Assembly (NCBI GenBank): GCA_016868255.1 | Contig: VGHN01000015.1 | Coordinates: 1-32,749 of the forward strand | Direction of reading: 5' to 3' | DNA from: Betaproteobacteria bacterium | Lineage (GTDB): Bacteria; Pseudomonadota; Gammaproteobacteria; Burkholderiales; Burkholderiaceae_A | Length of the DNA stretch: 32,749 nucleotides | Part shown: one piece after another, positions 23,622-32,749 of the stretch | Position numbering within the stretch: the first letter of the stretch is position 1 | How the letters are laid out: every line of letters begins with the position of its first letter | Made by a program: the position numbers and the translations under genes | The notes under the pieces: model-generated | The model's input: only the letters and a program-made list of their open reading frames with translations | Databases searched by the model: none | Told to the model about the DNA's origin: nothing

Positions 23622-23651
23622 ATTGATTGATGATTTTTAAGAGGCAGAATA

Positions 23652-24173
23652 ATCGCTACTGATCGAACGCACCGCGTCAACGGAGAAATAACAGCGCCTG
23701 AAGTACGCCTGGTCGGCGTCGACAACGAGGCGATCGGAATCGTGAAGATTACCGAGGCCCTCAGGATGGCAGAGGAAGCAGATGTTGATCTGGTGGAGAT
23801 CGCACCCCAGGCGTCACCGGTGGTCTGCAAACTCATGGACTTCGGCAAGTTCAAGTATCAGGAGCAAAAAAAAGCCCACGACGCGAGGCTGAAGCAGAAA
23901 GTGATTCAGGTGAAGGAGGTGAAGTTTCGCCCCGGTACGGATGAGAATGACTACCAGGTGAAACTGAAAAATCTCCTGCGATTTATTGAAGAGGGCGATA
24001 AGGCCAAGTGCACGATTCGTTTTCGAGGCCGTGAAATGGCCCACCAGGAGTTTGGAATGCGAATGCTCGAGCGCATTCGCGAGGATTTGGCAGATGCCGC
24101 GCAGGTCGAGCAGATGCCCAAGTTAGAGGGGCGCCAGATGATTATGGTGGTGGCCCCCAAGAAGAAGAAGTAA
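23652..24173 (+). CDS. infC: Translation initiation factor IF-3 (AUC start)
   Basis: Translated from ATC at 23652, the 173-residue product is complete IF-3. The N domain begins with [20 protein letters not shown] and [10 protein letters not shown], followed by [17 protein letters not shown] and [16 protein letters not shown]. The C domain has [20 protein letters not shown] and [11 protein letters not shown]. No ATG, GTG or TTG is in frame before the conserved N terminus. The first usual-type codon is a GTG 30 codons inside the N domain (23742), so the real start is AUC (an AUA lies just before it at 23649). AAGAGG about eight bases upstream is a usable Shine-Dalgarno. Rare AUU/AUC/AUA starts in infC are known to let IF-3 repress its own synthesis by rejecting the codon. 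Confidence 0.93.
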   Translation: MATDRTHRVNGEITAPEVRLVGVDNEAIGIVKITEALRMAEEADVDLVEIAPQASPVVCKLMDFGKFKYQEQKKAHDARLKQKVIQVKEVKFRPGTDENDYQVKLKNLLRFIEEGDKAKCTIRFRGREMAHQEFGMRMLERIREDLADAAQVEQMPKLEGRQMIMVVAPKKKK

Positions 24174-24293
24174 CGTTTTTTTTGGCTGTATGGGTAGTTG
24201 AAGTGTTTGTTTGAGTTTGAAGAGAAAGCCGCTGAGGGTTCCCAAAGTCAGAAACTTTGTTTCTCACCCGCCGAGGCAACAAAAGGAGTTGTT
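24174..24293 (+). promoter_or_regulatory. infC-rpmI leader region with small hairpin and Shine-Dalgarno
   Basis: A 120-bp gap, longer than others in the operon. It has a T8 run right after infC without a stable stem, a hairpin CAAAGT/ACTTTG (24243-24259), and AAGGAG (24283-24288) five bases before rpmI. In enterics L20 represses rpmI-rplT through RNA structure in this place. A similar control is possible, but I cannot show an L20 site here. Confidence 0.35.
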
Positions 24294-24491
24294 ATGCCGA
24301 AGATGAAGACCAAGAAGGCCGCTGCGAAGCGGTTCATGGCCAGGGGGAGTGGGTCAATTAAACGCGCCCACGCCACCAAGCGCCACATTCTCACCAAGCG
24401 CACCACCAAGAACAAGCGTCAGCTTCGCGGCACGCTCACCGTGCATCCGTCCGACGTCCAGCACGTCCGCGACATGATGCCTTACGCATAA
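24294..24491 (+). CDS. rpmI: 50S ribosomal protein L35
   Basis: A 65-residue, highly basic protein of exactly the usual L35 length, beginning [14 protein letters not shown] and containing [20 protein letters not shown], both diagnostic. It is a component of the large ribosomal subunit. ATG 24294 has AAGGAG five bases upstream. The frame is open further upstream, but the family start is clear. rplT follows after 12 bp, the conserved L35-L20 pair. Confidence 0.97.
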   Translation: MPKMKTKKAAAKRFMARGSGSIKRAHATKRHILTKRTTKNKRQLRGTLTVHPSDVQHVRDMMPYA

Positions 24492-24503
24492 GGGAGATCA
24501 AAC

Positions 24504-24863
24504 ATGCCTCGCGTAAAACGTGGAGTCACCGCAAGAGCTCGTCACAAGAAAATTCTTGCCCTGGCCAAGGGTTTCCGTGGCCGCCGCAACAATGTCTTTC
24601 GTGTCGCCAAGCAGGCAGTTATGCGTGCAGGTCAGTACGCATACCGCGACCGCCGCAATCGCAAGCGCGTCTTCCGCGCGCTTTGGATCACTCGAATCAA
24701 TGCCGCATGCCGCGCCAACGACCTGACCTACAGCCGTTTCATGGCGGGAATCAAGAAGGCCCAGATCGATATCGATCGCAAGGTGTTGGCCGACTTGGCA
24801 GTTCATGACAAGGCTGCATTCGCAGCCATCTTGGCCAAGGCGAAGGCCGCGCTGGGCGTCTAG
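24504..24863 (+). CDS. rplT: 50S ribosomal protein L20
   Basis: A 119-residue basic protein, typical of L20, beginning [18 protein letters not shown] with [19 protein letters not shown] and [18 protein letters not shown]. It binds 23S rRNA early in 50S assembly and in several bacteria represses its own operon. AAGGGAG lies six bases before the ATG, overlapping the rpmI stop region. It is followed after 20 bp by pheS. Confidence 0.98.
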   Translation: MPRVKRGVTARARHKKILALAKGFRGRRNNVFRVAKQAVMRAGQYAYRDRRNRKRVFRALWITRINAACRANDLTYSRFMAGIKKAQIDIDRKVLADLAVHDKAAFAAILAKAKAALGV

Positions 24864-24883
24864 CTCAACGGTCGGGTCTCACG

Positions 24884-25900
24884 ATGTCCGAGCTCGACCG
24901 TCTCGTCTCGGAGGCAAGGATTGCCTTCGAGGGCGCCCCCGACTCACCCTCCCTTGAGGATGCCAAGGCGCGCTTCCTTGGCAAGGCGGGGGCTCTCACC
25001 GAGTTGCTCAAAGGCCTTGGTGCGCTCGACCCTGAAGAGAAGCGCACCCGTGGGGCCGAGATCAACCGGGCCAAGTCTCTCATTGAAGAGTGCCTCTCGA
25101 ATCGTCGAGATGCGCTTGCCCAGGCGCAGCTCAATGCCAAGCTGGCATCCGAATCCATCGATGTAACCCTTCCCGGTCGATCCCTTGGTGCAGGCAGCAT
25201 CCACCCGGTGATCCAGACCTGGCGACGCATTGAGGAGATCTTTAGTTCGATTGGCTTTGAGGTGGCCGACGGCCCTGAGGTTGAGACCGACTGGATGAAT
25301 TTCACCGCTCTCAACAATCCCGAGAACCACCCCGCCCGCTCCATGCAAGACACGTTCTACCTCGAAAAGACTGACTCCACGGGGCTTCCACTGCTATTGC
25401 GCACGCATACAAGTCCCATGCAGGTTCGTTATGCGAAGACCCACGCACCGCCCATTAAGGTGATTGCGCCTGGTCGCACCTATCGCGTGGACAGTGACGC
25501 AACCCATTCGCCTATGTTTCATCAAGTCGAGGGGCTTTGGCTTGGAGAGGATGTGAGTTTTGCCGACCTCAAAGGGGTCTATCACGACTTTCTCAGTCGC
25601 TTCTTCGAAGACGACCAACTTGATCTGCGCTTTCGGCCCTCATTCTTTCCCTTCACCGAACCCTCGGCCGAGATCGACATGCGTTTCTCCAGCGGGCCGC
25701 TGAAGGGCCGATGGCTCGAGATCTCCGGTGCGGGTCAGGTGCATCCCACGGTGATTCGCAACTTCGGTTTTGATCCGGAGAAGGTGATCGGCTTTGCCTT
25801 TGGCAGTGGTCTGGAGCGACTCACCATGCTTCGTTACGGCATTGGCGATCTCCGCTTGTTTTTTGAGAATGACCTACGCTTTCTGAGGCAGTTCGCATGA
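24884..25900 (+). CDS. pheS: Phenylalanine-tRNA ligase alpha subunit
   Basis: A 338-residue class II synthetase subunit. The N-terminal coiled coil (about 1-85, with [19 protein letters not shown]) binds tRNA. The catalytic domain shows [54 protein letters not shown], and motif 3 [18 protein letters not shown]. It forms the alpha2-beta2 enzyme with PheT, whose start overlaps the pheS stop as ATGA (25897-25900). The Shine-Dalgarno before ATG 24884 is weak, so part of its translation may be coupled to rplT. Confidence 0.97.
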   Translation: MSELDRLVSEARIAFEGAPDSPSLEDAKARFLGKAGALTELLKGLGALDPEEKRTRGAEINRAKSLIEECLSNRRDALAQAQLNAKLASESIDVTLPGRSLGAGSIHPVIQTWRRIEEIFSSIGFEVADGPEVETDWMNFTALNNPENHPARSMQDTFYLEKTDSTGLPLLLRTHTSPMQVRYAKTHAPPIKVIAPGRTYRVDSDATHSPMFHQVEGLWLGEDVSFADLKGVYHDFLSRFFEDDQLDLRFRPSFFPFTEPSAEIDMRFSSGPLKGRWLEISGAGQVHPTVIRNFGFDPEKVIGFAFGSGLERLTMLRYGIGDLRLFFENDLRFLRQFA

Positions 25901-28344
25901 GGGTTCCAGAGGGCTGGCTCCGAGATTGGGTCGATACCTCACTGGGCATCGAGGAGATTGCCGAGCGCCTGACCATGGCCGGTCTTGAGGTCGAAGAGGT
26001 CGAATCGGCGGCGCCTCCCTTCACGGGTGTGGTGGTTGCCAAGATTCTCGATGCCCAAAAGCATCCGGATGCCGATCGACTTCGAGTCTGCTCCGTCTCC
26101 ACCGGTGACCCCACCCAGCCGCTGCAAATTATCTGTGGTGCTCCCAATGCCCGGTCTGGGATGTTCGTGGCTTGCGCAACCGATGGCGCCGTGCTTCCCG
26201 GTGATTTCCGCATTAAGCACACCAAAATGCGAGGCGTTGTTAGCCAAGGCATGCTCTGCTCGTCGAAAGAATTGGGTATCTCAGAAGAGTCCGAGGGCAT
26301 TATCGACCTGGGTGTCTTGTCAGACGACACCCTTGGACGAAATCTTCGAGAGCACTTGTCGCTAGACCAGAAGACATTGGTCATCAAGCTCACGCCCAAT
26401 CGCGCCGATTGCCTATCCATTAAAGGTGTGGCCAGGGAGTTGGCCGCCTTGATTGGAAGCCCACTGAGGCAACCCGCATGGGCTTCGGCTGTGGCTGGAA
26501 TCAATGACAAGATTGAGGTTCAGGTCGCGCCAGATTCGCAGAAGACGCTGTGCGGTCGATTTGCCACGCGAGTGCTGCGAGGTGTGAATGCCAAAGCACC
26601 GACACCTGCTTGGCTGCGAGAGCGCCTTGAGAAGTCCGGTCAGAGAAGTATCTCGGCCCTGGTCGACATCTCGAACTACGTTATGTTGGAGCTCGGTCAG
26701 CCAACCCACGTCTTCGATCTGGATCGACTCAAAGTCATAAACAGCAAGATCTCGGCGCGTTGGGCGCAGCAGGGTGAGTCACTTCGTCTCTTAAACGATC
26801 AGCAGGTTGTGCTCGAGAACTCAGTCGGAGTCGTGGCTGACGACGAGGGCCCCGTATCGATGGCAGGCATTATGGGAGGCCATACAACTGCCGTGTCCGA
26901 CGATACTCAGAATATTCTGGTTGAGGCCGCATTCTGGTGGCCGGATGCCATCCGTGGCCGTGCACAGCGTTATCGATTTACAACCGATGCGGGGCATCGC
27001 TTCGAGCGAGGGGTAGACCCCGGCGCCACGGTTCAATGCCTCGAGCGTGTATGCCAATTGATCACTGAGATTTGCGGTGGCATTGCTGGACCGCTCAACG
27101 ATCAGTCATGGGCCGCCCCCGAGCAGCCAGTCATTCATTTGCGCAGAGCACGTTGCGAGCGAGTCATCGGAAGGCCTTATTCGTCCGAACAAGTCGCAGG
27201 AGTGCTGCGTTGCCTTGGCATTGAGTTTGAGTCCAAAGAGCAGGGGAACCTTTTTGTTGTATCTCCACCTTCGCATCGATTCGACCTGCAGATTGAAGAG
27301 GATCTCATTGAGGAGGTCGCCCGCGTTGTGGGCTTCGATACGATCGAGGCCCGGCCGCCAAAGGCCGAGCTCAAGATGCAGACGCGGCCGGAGGCAACAA
27401 GATCAGCGATGGAAATCCGCGATCGACTCGTCTCGCTCGGTGTCCACGAGGTAATCACCTACGGCTTTATGGAGAAGGGCTTGGCGAGTCGCTTCGCGAG
27501 CCCAGGCCAGTTGCTTGATTTGCGCAACCCGATCGCCTCGCATTTAGATGTCATGCGGCCCACCGTGATTCCGAATCTTCTTGGCATCTTGAAAGAGAAT
27601 CGCTCCCGACAAGAAGAGAGGGTTCGTCTCTTTGAGATCGGCCGTCGCTTTCGTCGGGACGAAGCCGTTAAGAACGGCGATTGGTCGGTTGCGGGTGTTG
27701 AGCAGGACCAGGTCTTGGCCGTATTGCTTTGCGGCTCAGCCCGACCAACACAGTGGGGCGCCAAATCAACCGATGCAGACTTCTTCGACCTAAAGGGGCT
27801 GGTGGAGGACCTTCTACATCCGGTGGTCGCCAGCCTGGAGCCACTGAGCGAGCCGCTGGGTTGGCTTCATCCTGGTCGGTCTGCCAACGTCTTGGTTCAG
27901 GGAGAAGTCGTGGGTCTCATGGGCGAGGTGCATCCAAAGCTTCTGCAAGACATGGACCTCGGGAGTGGCGCCACCCCTGTTGTTTGCGAGCTGACGTTGC
28001 AGCCTCTTCTCGACATCGGTCTACCGAGGGTGTCATTGCCCTCCAAGCTTCCCAGCGTTGTGCGGGATATCGCCTGGATCGTCCCTCAAGACCTCACTGC
28101 GGCACGAATGACTGCAGCAGTAAAGGCTGGACTAGCAGCCATCCCGGAGGGCCGTTGGGTGGTGTCCATGCAGCTTTTTGACCTCTACAGAGGCCCAGGC
28201 TTGGGGCAGGGCGAAAAAAGCCTTGCTTTTAGGTTTGTGCTGCAAGATACTGAAAAGACACTAGAAGTTTCTGAAATTGATGCCTGGGCAAAAAAGCTTG
28301 TTGAATTTGTCTCCGGGCAGCTTCCCGCGAGGATTCGGGGCTAA
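25897..28344 (+). CDS. pheT: Phenylalanine-tRNA ligase beta subunit
   Basis: An 815-residue subunit of normal length. The N-terminal region (about 40-150) is the EMAP-type tRNA-binding domain, with [22 protein letters not shown] and [10 protein letters not shown]. The B3/B4 editing region (about 210-370) contains [13 protein letters not shown] and MGG; the B5 domain, synthetase-like core ([11 protein letters not shown]) and C-terminal FDX-ACB anticodon domain ([12 protein letters not shown], then [14 protein letters not shown]) follow. Translation is coupled to pheS by an ATGA overlap. A 36-bp gap with a Shine-Dalgarno leads to ihfA. Confidence 0.97.
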   Translation: MRVPEGWLRDWVDTSLGIEEIAERLTMAGLEVEEVESAAPPFTGVVVAKILDAQKHPDADRLRVCSVSTGDPTQPLQIICGAPNARSGMFVACATDGAVLPGDFRIKHTKMRGVVSQGMLCSSKELGISEESEGIIDLGVLSDDTLGRNLREHLSLDQKTLVIKLTPNRADCLSIKGVARELAALIGSPLRQPAWASAVAGINDKIEVQVAPDSQKTLCGRFATRVLRGVNAKAPTPAWLRERLEKSGQRSISALVDISNYVMLELGQPTHVFDLDRLKVINSKISARWAQQGESLRLLNDQQVVLENSVGVVADDEGPVSMAGIMGGHTTAVSDDTQNILVEAAFWWPDAIRGRAQRYRFTTDAGHRFERGVDPGATVQCLERVCQLITEICGGIAGPLNDQSWAAPEQPVIHLRRARCERVIGRPYSSEQVAGVLRCLGIEFESKEQGNLFVVSPPSHRFDLQIEEDLIEEVARVVGFDTIEARPPKAELKMQTRPEATRSAMEIRDRLVSLGVHEVITYGFMEKGLASRFASPGQLLDLRNPIASHLDVMRPTVIPNLLGILKENRSRQEERVRLFEIGRRFRRDEAVKNGDWSVAGVEQDQVLAVLLCGSARPTQWGAKSTDADFFDLKGLVEDLLHPVVASLEPLSEPLGWLHPGRSANVLVQGEVVGLMGEVHPKLLQDMDLGSGATPVVCELTLQPLLDIGLPRVSLPSKLPSVVRDIAWIVPQDLTAARMTAAVKAGLAAIPEGRWVVSMQLFDLYRGPGLGQGEKSLAFRFVLQDTEKTLEVSEIDAWAKKLVEFVSGQLPARIRG

Positions 28345-28380
28345 CTTCTAGACTTTTAAGGTTTTTCTGGGAGTTTTTGA

Positions 28381-28734
28381 TTGTCCGATAGCGGTCTAGC
28401 ACCAAGCAGCGAGCCAAACACCCTTACCAAGGCCGAACTTGCCGAAATGCTCTACGAGCAGATTGGCTTGAACAAGCGAGAGGCCAAGGAAGTTGTGGAT
28501 GCCTTTTTTGCAGAGATTAGAGAGTCACTCGAGCGGGGCGACTCCGTGAAGTTATCGGGCTTCGGAAATTTTCAACTCCGCGACAAGCCACAGCGCCCTG
28601 GGCGCAACCCCAAAACCGGCGAGGAGATCCCAATCTCTGCGAGACGTGTTGTCACTTTTCACGCCAGTCAGAAGCTCAAGGCCCACGTCCAGGACCCCAG
28701 CATTCCTCTTTCAAGCCTAGAGGATGAGGTCTAG
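28381..28734 (+). CDS. ihfA: Integration host factor alpha subunit (TTG start)
   Basis: A 117-residue HU/IHF-family protein, longer than the usual ~100 because of an N-terminal extension ([14 protein letters not shown]) and a short C-terminal one. The core reads [40 protein letters not shown] and [20 protein letters not shown], with the intercalating proline in the [10 protein letters not shown] arm. IhfA with IhfB bends DNA at specific sites. Position after pheT is the standard ihfA location, which separates it from HU and IhfB. The start is TTG 28381 with GGGAG seven bases upstream; no ATG precedes the conserved core. Confidence 0.95.
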   Translation: MSDSGLAPSSEPNTLTKAELAEMLYEQIGLNKREAKEVVDAFFAEIRESLERGDSVKLSGFGNFQLRDKPQRPGRNPKTGEEIPISARRVVTFHASQKLKAHVQDPSIPLSSLEDEV

Positions 28735-29245
28735 TAGCCTTCCAACAATTCCCGCGAAGCGCTACTTCACCATCGGTGAGGTCAGTGAACTTTGCGATGT
28801 GAAGCCGCACGTGCTTCGATATTGGGAACAGGAGTTCACACAATTGCGGCCGGTGAAGCGTCGGGGCAATCGACGCTACTACCAGCACCATGAGGTGATG
28901 CTCATCCGCCGAATACGCGAGTTGCTCTACGACGAGGGCTTCACCATCACCGGCGCTCGAAGCCGCCTTGGAGTGGGAGTCTCAAGAAGCCGCTCCATTG
29001 GCGTACACGACGAGCCACCAGTAAACGCTGGGTCCGATGCCTTCGGCTCAGTCGGATTGAATGCCGCGGTTGGCAATGCTGATCTGGCAGCGTCCCAATT
29101 GCCAATTCTTGGAATAGAGGCAAAGGCACCTAAAAGACATCTATCTGAGCCCAAAGAAAGCGGTTCTTCTGCCATCGATCCGGAAACGCGGCGAGAGCTG
29201 CAGAGCATTCTTCGTCTTCTGAAAGGGCCCGGCGATCGGCGCTGA
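28724..29245 (+). CDS. MerR-family transcriptional regulator
   Basis: A 173-residue protein whose first 85 residues are a MerR winged helix-turn-helix: [26 protein letters not shown], then [20 protein letters not shown] and [15 protein letters not shown]. The rest is poorly conserved and Ser/Ala/Gly-rich, with a helical end ([16 protein letters not shown]). There are no cysteines arranged like a metal-binding MerR. It overlaps ihfA by 11 bp, so it is co-translated. A regulator of this type next to ihfA is common in betaproteobacteria, but its target is not established. Confidence 0.92.
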   Translation: MRSSSLPTIPAKRYFTIGEVSELCDVKPHVLRYWEQEFTQLRPVKRRGNRRYYQHHEVMLIRRIRELLYDEGFTITGARSRLGVGVSRSRSIGVHDEPPVNAGSDAFGSVGLNAAVGNADLAASQLPILGIEAKAPKRHLSEPKESGSSAIDPETRRELQSILRLLKGPGDRR

Positions 29246-29268
29246 GCGCCTCGAAGGCCCATTCGAGG

Positions 29269-29274
29269 TATACT
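29269..29274 (+). promoter_or_regulatory. Possible -10 element of tRNA-Pro
   Basis: TATACT (5/6) ends 13 bases before the tRNA-Pro 5' end. No clear -35 lies 16-18 bp upstream, so the tRNA may depend partly on read-through from the operon. Confidence 0.4.
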
Positions 29275-29286
29275 CCCGAGTTCCGG

Positions 29287-29364
<78 letters not shown>

Positions 29365-29389
29365 ACACCAAACCTGTTCCCCATAATTT

Positions 29390-31441
29390 ATGTCTTACGC
29401 GCTGGTCATCTTTCTCTCGGCTTTCCTGCTGTTCCTTGTCCAGCCGCTGATTGCGAAGCAGATTCTCCCGTGGTTTGGTGGCTCTGCCGCCGTCTGGGGA
29501 ACATGCCTACTCTTTTTCCAGACCGTGTTGCTCGCGGGCTATGCCTATGCCGATGCAGTGAACCGGTGGCTCAGCATGCACCGGCAGGTTCTGCTCCATG
29601 GAGTCCTTCTCCTCATTGCCGCAGCCTTGATGCCCATCATTGCCGATCAGAGTTGGCGTCCTCTTGGAACCGAGGAGCCCATTGGTCGAATTCTGGGTTT
29701 GCTAATCGCCACCATTGGGCTGCCTTACTTTCTGCTTGCCACCACAACACCACTCATTGGCGCTTGGTATTGGCGGCGCCACCAGTCTTCTGTGCCCTAT
29801 CGATTGTTTGCTCTATCGAACTTCGCATCGCTGCTGGCACTGATTGGTTTTCCCTTCTTGGTTGAGCCATTCTTCGGGAACCGAGAGACCGCTTGGATTT
29901 GGTCCGCGCTATTTGTTCTATTCGCGTTGCTCTGCTTTGCCCTCGGGCGATCCACGGCAAGTTACGCCAGCGGGCGGGTCGAGTCGGTTGCAGCCGAGCC
30001 AAACAACCCTGCAGGCACTGGTTCTGAAGCAGCAACGGTCACGCCTTCTAATGTTCTCAAGGTTGATTGGATTCGATGGATCCTTCTCTCTGCAACAGGC
30101 ACCGTTATTCTATTGGCGGTTACCAGCCATCTCACCCAGAACATTTCATCGGCACCACTGCTGTGGGTGATTCCCCTGGCGATCTACCTCATCACTTTCA
30201 TTATTAGCTTTGATCATCCGCGTTGGTATGTCCGAGCGGTCTATCTGCCCCTTGCGGGTCTATTGCTTCCCACTATGGCGTGGCTCTCTCAATCCTTGGA
30301 CTTGATGCTGGTCACTCCAATTTACGCTTGCGGTCTGTTCGTTCTCTGCATGGTTTGTCACGGCGAGTTGGCAAGGCTCAAGCCACATCCGGCTCGGCTC
30401 ACTGCCTTCTACTTGTCAATCTCGGTGGGCGGTGCACTTGGTTCGCTGCTTATGGCGGTGCTGGCACCCATCATGCTCGATGGCTACTTCGATCTTTATC
30501 TTGCGCTGGTCTTTGCCTCTCTTGTGGCACTTCTTCTTCCAGTCGGTTCCAACGCTGGGGTTCAGAGGAAGATTCGTGGCCTCATGCTTTTTGTCGTAGG
30601 AACTGTTGGTACGCTGTCGTGGGTGGGAATCGGCGACTACATGAGTGGTGTTCGATTCATGGAGCGTGATTTTTATGGTGTGGTTCGCACGCGAGACAAC
30701 CCAACAGGTTCAGACTTTCGCTCATTGATCCATGGCTCGATCTCCCATGGGGGGCAGCTGCTCGATCCAAAGCTACAGATGACGGCGTCGAGTTATTTTG
30801 GCCCCACCAGTGGCTACGGAAGACTCTTTGGCAGTCTTCCCGACAGGCCAAGAACTGTGGGGGTGATTGGGCTTGGGGCAGGTGCGCTTGCGGTCTACGC
30901 GAGGCCAGGCGATCACTGGGTTTTCTACGAAATCTCGCCGGCCGTGGTTCGTGCCGCCCAGAAAGAGTTCACCTTCCTTGACAAGATGAGCGGCACCCAT
31001 GAGATCGTTCTAGGCGATGGCCGGCTCTCGCTCGATCGTGAGAAGCCAAGGCAGTTTGATGTCTTGGCCATGGACGCCTTCTCGGGCGACTCCATCCCCA
31101 CGCACCTGATCACCAAAGAGGCCATGGAAATTTACATGAAGCACCTCAAGCCCGATGGTGTGATTATCCTCCAGGCCACCAACCGATTTGTTGATCTGAT
31201 GCCGGTTGCCCGGAACTTGGCGGATGCGCACGGGCTCTCGCTTGTTCTGGTCTCGGATTCGCCCAAGTTCGACGATGGCCCTGAGTATTGGCTCTCCATG
31301 ACCGATCAAGTGATCATGACCAGGAACAAGGCCTTGTTAGAGAGTTCGCTCATTCGTTCTGGATCTCAGGAGATCCCCAAGAACCCGAACGTACCGATGT
31401 TCACCGACGACTACATCAATCTGATTAGACTCCTCAAGTAG
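29390..31441 (+). CDS. Membrane protein fused to a spermidine-synthase-like methyltransferase-fold domain
   Basis: A 683-residue fusion. About the first 400 residues are membrane-spanning (roughly ten helices), beginning [20 protein letters not shown] with [20 protein letters not shown], a signature of the MFS-like part of these fusions. From about residue 480 a soluble Rossmann domain has [35 protein letters not shown] and [15 protein letters not shown], with the conserved acidic residue of aminopropyltransferases. Such proteins are annotated as spermidine synthase-like, but activity has rarely been shown and the substrate is unknown. It starts 25 nt after tRNA-Pro with no Shine-Dalgarno sequence. 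CATAAT lies close upstream but only 2 nt from the ATG, too near to be its promoter. Confidence 0.85.
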   Translation: MSYALVIFLSAFLLFLVQPLIAKQILPWFGGSAAVWGTCLLFFQTVLLAGYAYADAVNRWLSMHRQVLLHGVLLLIAAALMPIIADQSWRPLGTEEPIGRILGLLIATIGLPYFLLATTTPLIGAWYWRRHQSSVPYRLFALSNFASLLALIGFPFLVEPFFGNRETAWIWSALFVLFALLCFALGRSTASYASGRVESVAAEPNNPAGTGSEAATVTPSNVLKVDWIRWILLSATGTVILLAVTSHLTQNISSAPLLWVIPLAIYLITFIISFDHPRWYVRAVYLPLAGLLLPTMAWLSQSLDLMLVTPIYACGLFVLCMVCHGELARLKPHPARLTAFYLSISVGGALGSLLMAVLAPIMLDGYFDLYLALVFASLVALLLPVGSNAGVQRKIRGLMLFVVGTVGTLSWVGIGDYMSGVRFMERDFYGVVRTRDNPTGSDFRSLIHGSISHGGQLLDPKLQMTASSYFGPTSGYGRLFGSLPDRPRTVGVIGLGAGALAVYARPGDHWVFYEISPAVVRAAQKEFTFLDKMSGTHEIVLGDGRLSLDREKPRQFDVLAMDAFSGDSIPTHLITKEAMEIYMKHLKPDGVIILQATNRFVDLMPVARNLADAHGLSLVLVSDSPKFDDGPEYWLSMTDQVIMTRNKALLESSLIRSGSQEIPKNPNVPMFTDDYINLIRLLK

Positions 31442-31481
31442 ACCATCGAGTTCGTCCCCCGACAATGCTCTTGCGGTGTGC

Positions 31482-31510
31482 TTGTCATCAGAAACCCATT
31501 GTTGTATCTT
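31482..31510 (+). promoter_or_regulatory. Sigma-70 promoter of the riboswitch-btuB unit
   Basis: TTGTCA (31482-31487) and TATCTT (31505-31510) are separated by exactly 17 bp. The start would be near 31517, about 25 nt before the first conserved riboswitch bases. Confidence 0.65.
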
Positions 31511-31540
31511 AGTCGTGTCTAGTTCCCTAGACACCGCCTG

Positions 31541-31728
31541 AAGGTGCTCGTGTAGCGCGAGTTAAACGGGAAGCTGGTGAGAATCCAGCGCTTCCCCCGA
31601 AACAGTCAGGGTGCAGTGGTTCTGCTCAGGCTTGTTGCAAAGAACAAGCCAGTCACTGGAGAAATCTGGGAAGACGAGCGGGGCCCGGCGGCCAAGCCGC
31701 CAGCGCCCGAGCCTGGATACCGGCCTCA
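31541..31728 (+). ncRNA. Cobalamin riboswitch
   Basis: The conserved landmarks occur in order: GGTGCTCG (31543 on), AAACGGGAAGCTGGTGAGAA with the matching CCAGCGCTTCCCCCG, the B12-box equivalent GTCACTG (31652-31658) with TGGGAAG (31667-31673), and GAGCCTGGATACCGGCC near 31709-31725. The stretch between AGTCAGGG and the B12 box carries an extra hairpin. It lies in the 340-bp gap between the fusion gene and the TonB receptor, the usual position for repression of BtuB-type uptake by adenosylcobalamin. Confidence 0.88.
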
Positions 31729-31781
31729 AGCGTGAACACTGTTTGTCGCTTCGGGGTTGGAGCGGCCGGAAAGGGTATTCT

Positions 31782-32749
31782 TTGAACACAAGGCAAACCG
31801 TTTTGGCAGCCGCTATGGCCGCTGCATTCGGCTGCGCGCATGCGCAGAACATCCAAACCTTAGAGCCGGTGGTGGTGACAGCAAGTGGCTTCGAACAGTC
31901 GCTGGCAGATGTGATCCCGTCCATTTCCGTTATAACCCGCGAGGAGATCGATCGATCCGGTGCCCTGAGCCTGGCCGACCTCGTCATGGGCGAACCCGGT
32001 GTAGAGGTGGGGCGCAATGGCGGCCTCGGAACCACTACCTCCTTTTTTCTGAGGGGCGCGGAGAGCAAGAATGTACTCGTTTTGGTGGATGGCGTGCGCA
32101 TGCGCGATGGCGTCACCCAGTCGGCACTCGCCGAGAATATTCCCCTTGGCCTCATCGAGCAGGTCGAGATCATCCGAGGCAATGTGTCGGCGATCTATGG
32201 GGACGCAGCTGTCGGTGGCGTGATTAGCATCAAGACACGCAGAGGTGACGGTAAGCCCCAAGTCTATGTTGCCTCTTCAATCGGGGAGCGAAATACACGA
32301 GATCTCGTCGCTGGCTACTCTGGTTCCACGGATGGCCTACGGTTCAGTCTCACAGCCCAGCACACGAAGACGGATGGGTTCTCAGCGATTGATACCCAAA
32401 GAGTTTCGACTGACCCACCCAGTAATGCGGATCGAGACCCTTATGAGAATAATTCTTTGGGTATCAACTTTTCCAAGACGATCGAAAACCTGGAGGTCGG
32501 CGGGGGAGTGATGGCCAGTCGAGCTTCTCTGCGGTTCGACCAGGAATTCGGACCTGTCTCAGACCCTGCCCAGGAGGCCTCAACCGACCTCATCAATGTC
32601 TATGTTCAGAAGGTGTTCTCAAAGGACTGGACCACGAGACTTGATCTGAGTCGAAACCGGATCGCGCTTCGATACAACTACGACACGACCAACCCGACCA
32701 CGGTGCTCAACGATTACCGCTTGAGCAACACGCTCCGGCTAGACGCTCG
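31782..32749 (+). CDS. btuB: TonB-dependent vitamin B12 receptor, BtuB-like, N-terminal part (runs off window)
   Basis: The frame is open from TTG 31782 to the window end (322 codons). A signal peptide, NTRQTVLAAAMAAAFGCAHA followed by QN, precedes a TonB box in LEPVVVTASG. The plug domain has SISVITREEIDRSGALSLAD, FFLRGAESKNVLVLVDGVRM, IEQVEIIRGNVSAIYGDAAV and GGVISIKTRRG, all classical. The barrel begins after about residue 145. The upstream cobalamin riboswitch makes a B12/corrinoid substrate very likely. GGAAAGGG sits six bases before the TTG, which is chosen because the only ATG in the signal region (31815) would shorten the leader peptide to an unlikely length. Confidence 0.9.
   Translation, partial: MNTRQTVLAAAMAAAFGCAHAQNIQTLEPVVVTASGFEQSLADVIPSISVITREEIDRSGALSLADLVMGEPGVEVGRNGGLGTTTSFFLRGAESKNVLVLVDGVRMRDGVTQSALAENIPLGLIEQVEIIRGNVSAIYGDAAVGGVISIKTRRGDGKPQVYVASSIGERNTRDLVAGYSGSTDGLRFSLTAQHTKTDGFSAIDTQRVSTDPPSNADRDPYENNSLGINFSKTIENLEVGGGVMASRASLRFDQEFGPVSDPAQEASTDLINVYVQKVFSKDWTTRLDLSRNRIALRYNYDTTNPTTVLNDYRLSNTLRLDA

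Noticed and set aside
25821-26510. A 229-codon minus-strand frame opposite pheS/pheT
   Set aside because: Ser/Arg-rich shadow of the pheT frame with no upstream signals.
29225-29260. A nested hairpin (GGGCC/GGCCC around GGCGCTGAGCGCC) at the merR end as a terminator
   Set aside because: There is no T run after it and the -10 of tRNA-Pro follows at once; could be structure without function.

Overview
The window looks like ordinary chromosome from a GC-rich Gram-negative bacterium, most likely a betaproteobacterium of the Burkholderiales type. The block tRNA-Val, thrS, infC, rpmI, rplT, pheS, pheT, ihfA, merR-like, tRNA-Pro is an order I associate with that group. ApaG, RmuC, an FbpBC-type transporter, a NodIJ-type exporter, divergent ppk/ppx and a BtuB-type receptor fit as well. 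The taxonomic call is an inference from gene content; there is no rRNA. I see no insertion sequence, phage, CRISPR array or toxin-antitoxin pair.

Layout. 1-2.0 kb (minus): start of a Na+/Ca2+ exchanger-family gene and fadD. 2.06-6.28 kb (plus): apaG, a MATE exporter, a YheT-type hydrolase and a Rossmann/SAF-domain oxidoreductase. 6.28-9.95 kb (minus): a compact run read as a small membrane protein, rmuC, tRNA-Gly(UCC), rhlE and a LON-domain protein. 10.1-11.8 kb: three poorly characterised envelope proteins. 11.8-13.5 kb (minus): NodIJ-like ABC exporter. 13.57-15.07 kb: an Ala/Pro-rich anchored protein convergent with an alpha/beta hydrolase. 15.07-17.81 kb: fbpC and fbpB, divergent from one shared promoter. 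17.75-21.56 kb: ppk and ppx, also divergent. 21.6-29.4 kb (plus): the translation and nucleoid operon, bracketed by tRNA-Val and tRNA-Pro. 29.39-31.44 kb: a membrane protein fused to a spermidine-synthase-like domain. 31.5 kb to the end: a cobalamin riboswitch and the start of a BtuB-like TonB-dependent receptor.

No single novel gene system stands out. The most interesting signal is in transcript architecture. At least six genes (apaG, a surface-adhesin-E-like gene, fbpC, fbpB, ppk, ppx) have a good -10 hexamer ending 6-8 nt before the start codon and no Shine-Dalgarno sequence. This geometry predicts leaderless mRNAs. In fbpC/fbpB the two opposite -10 elements interlock in the same 8 bp. Other genes (the exchanger, the oxidoreductase, rpmI, rplT, ihfA) have clear Shine-Dalgarno sequences, so both modes appear to coexist. 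Three tRNA genes sit 9-25 nt upstream of protein starts, and one begins 2 nt after a stop codon, so tRNA processing may create mRNA ends. infC has a non-canonical AUC start. Two convergent gene pairs end in a shared CTAG.
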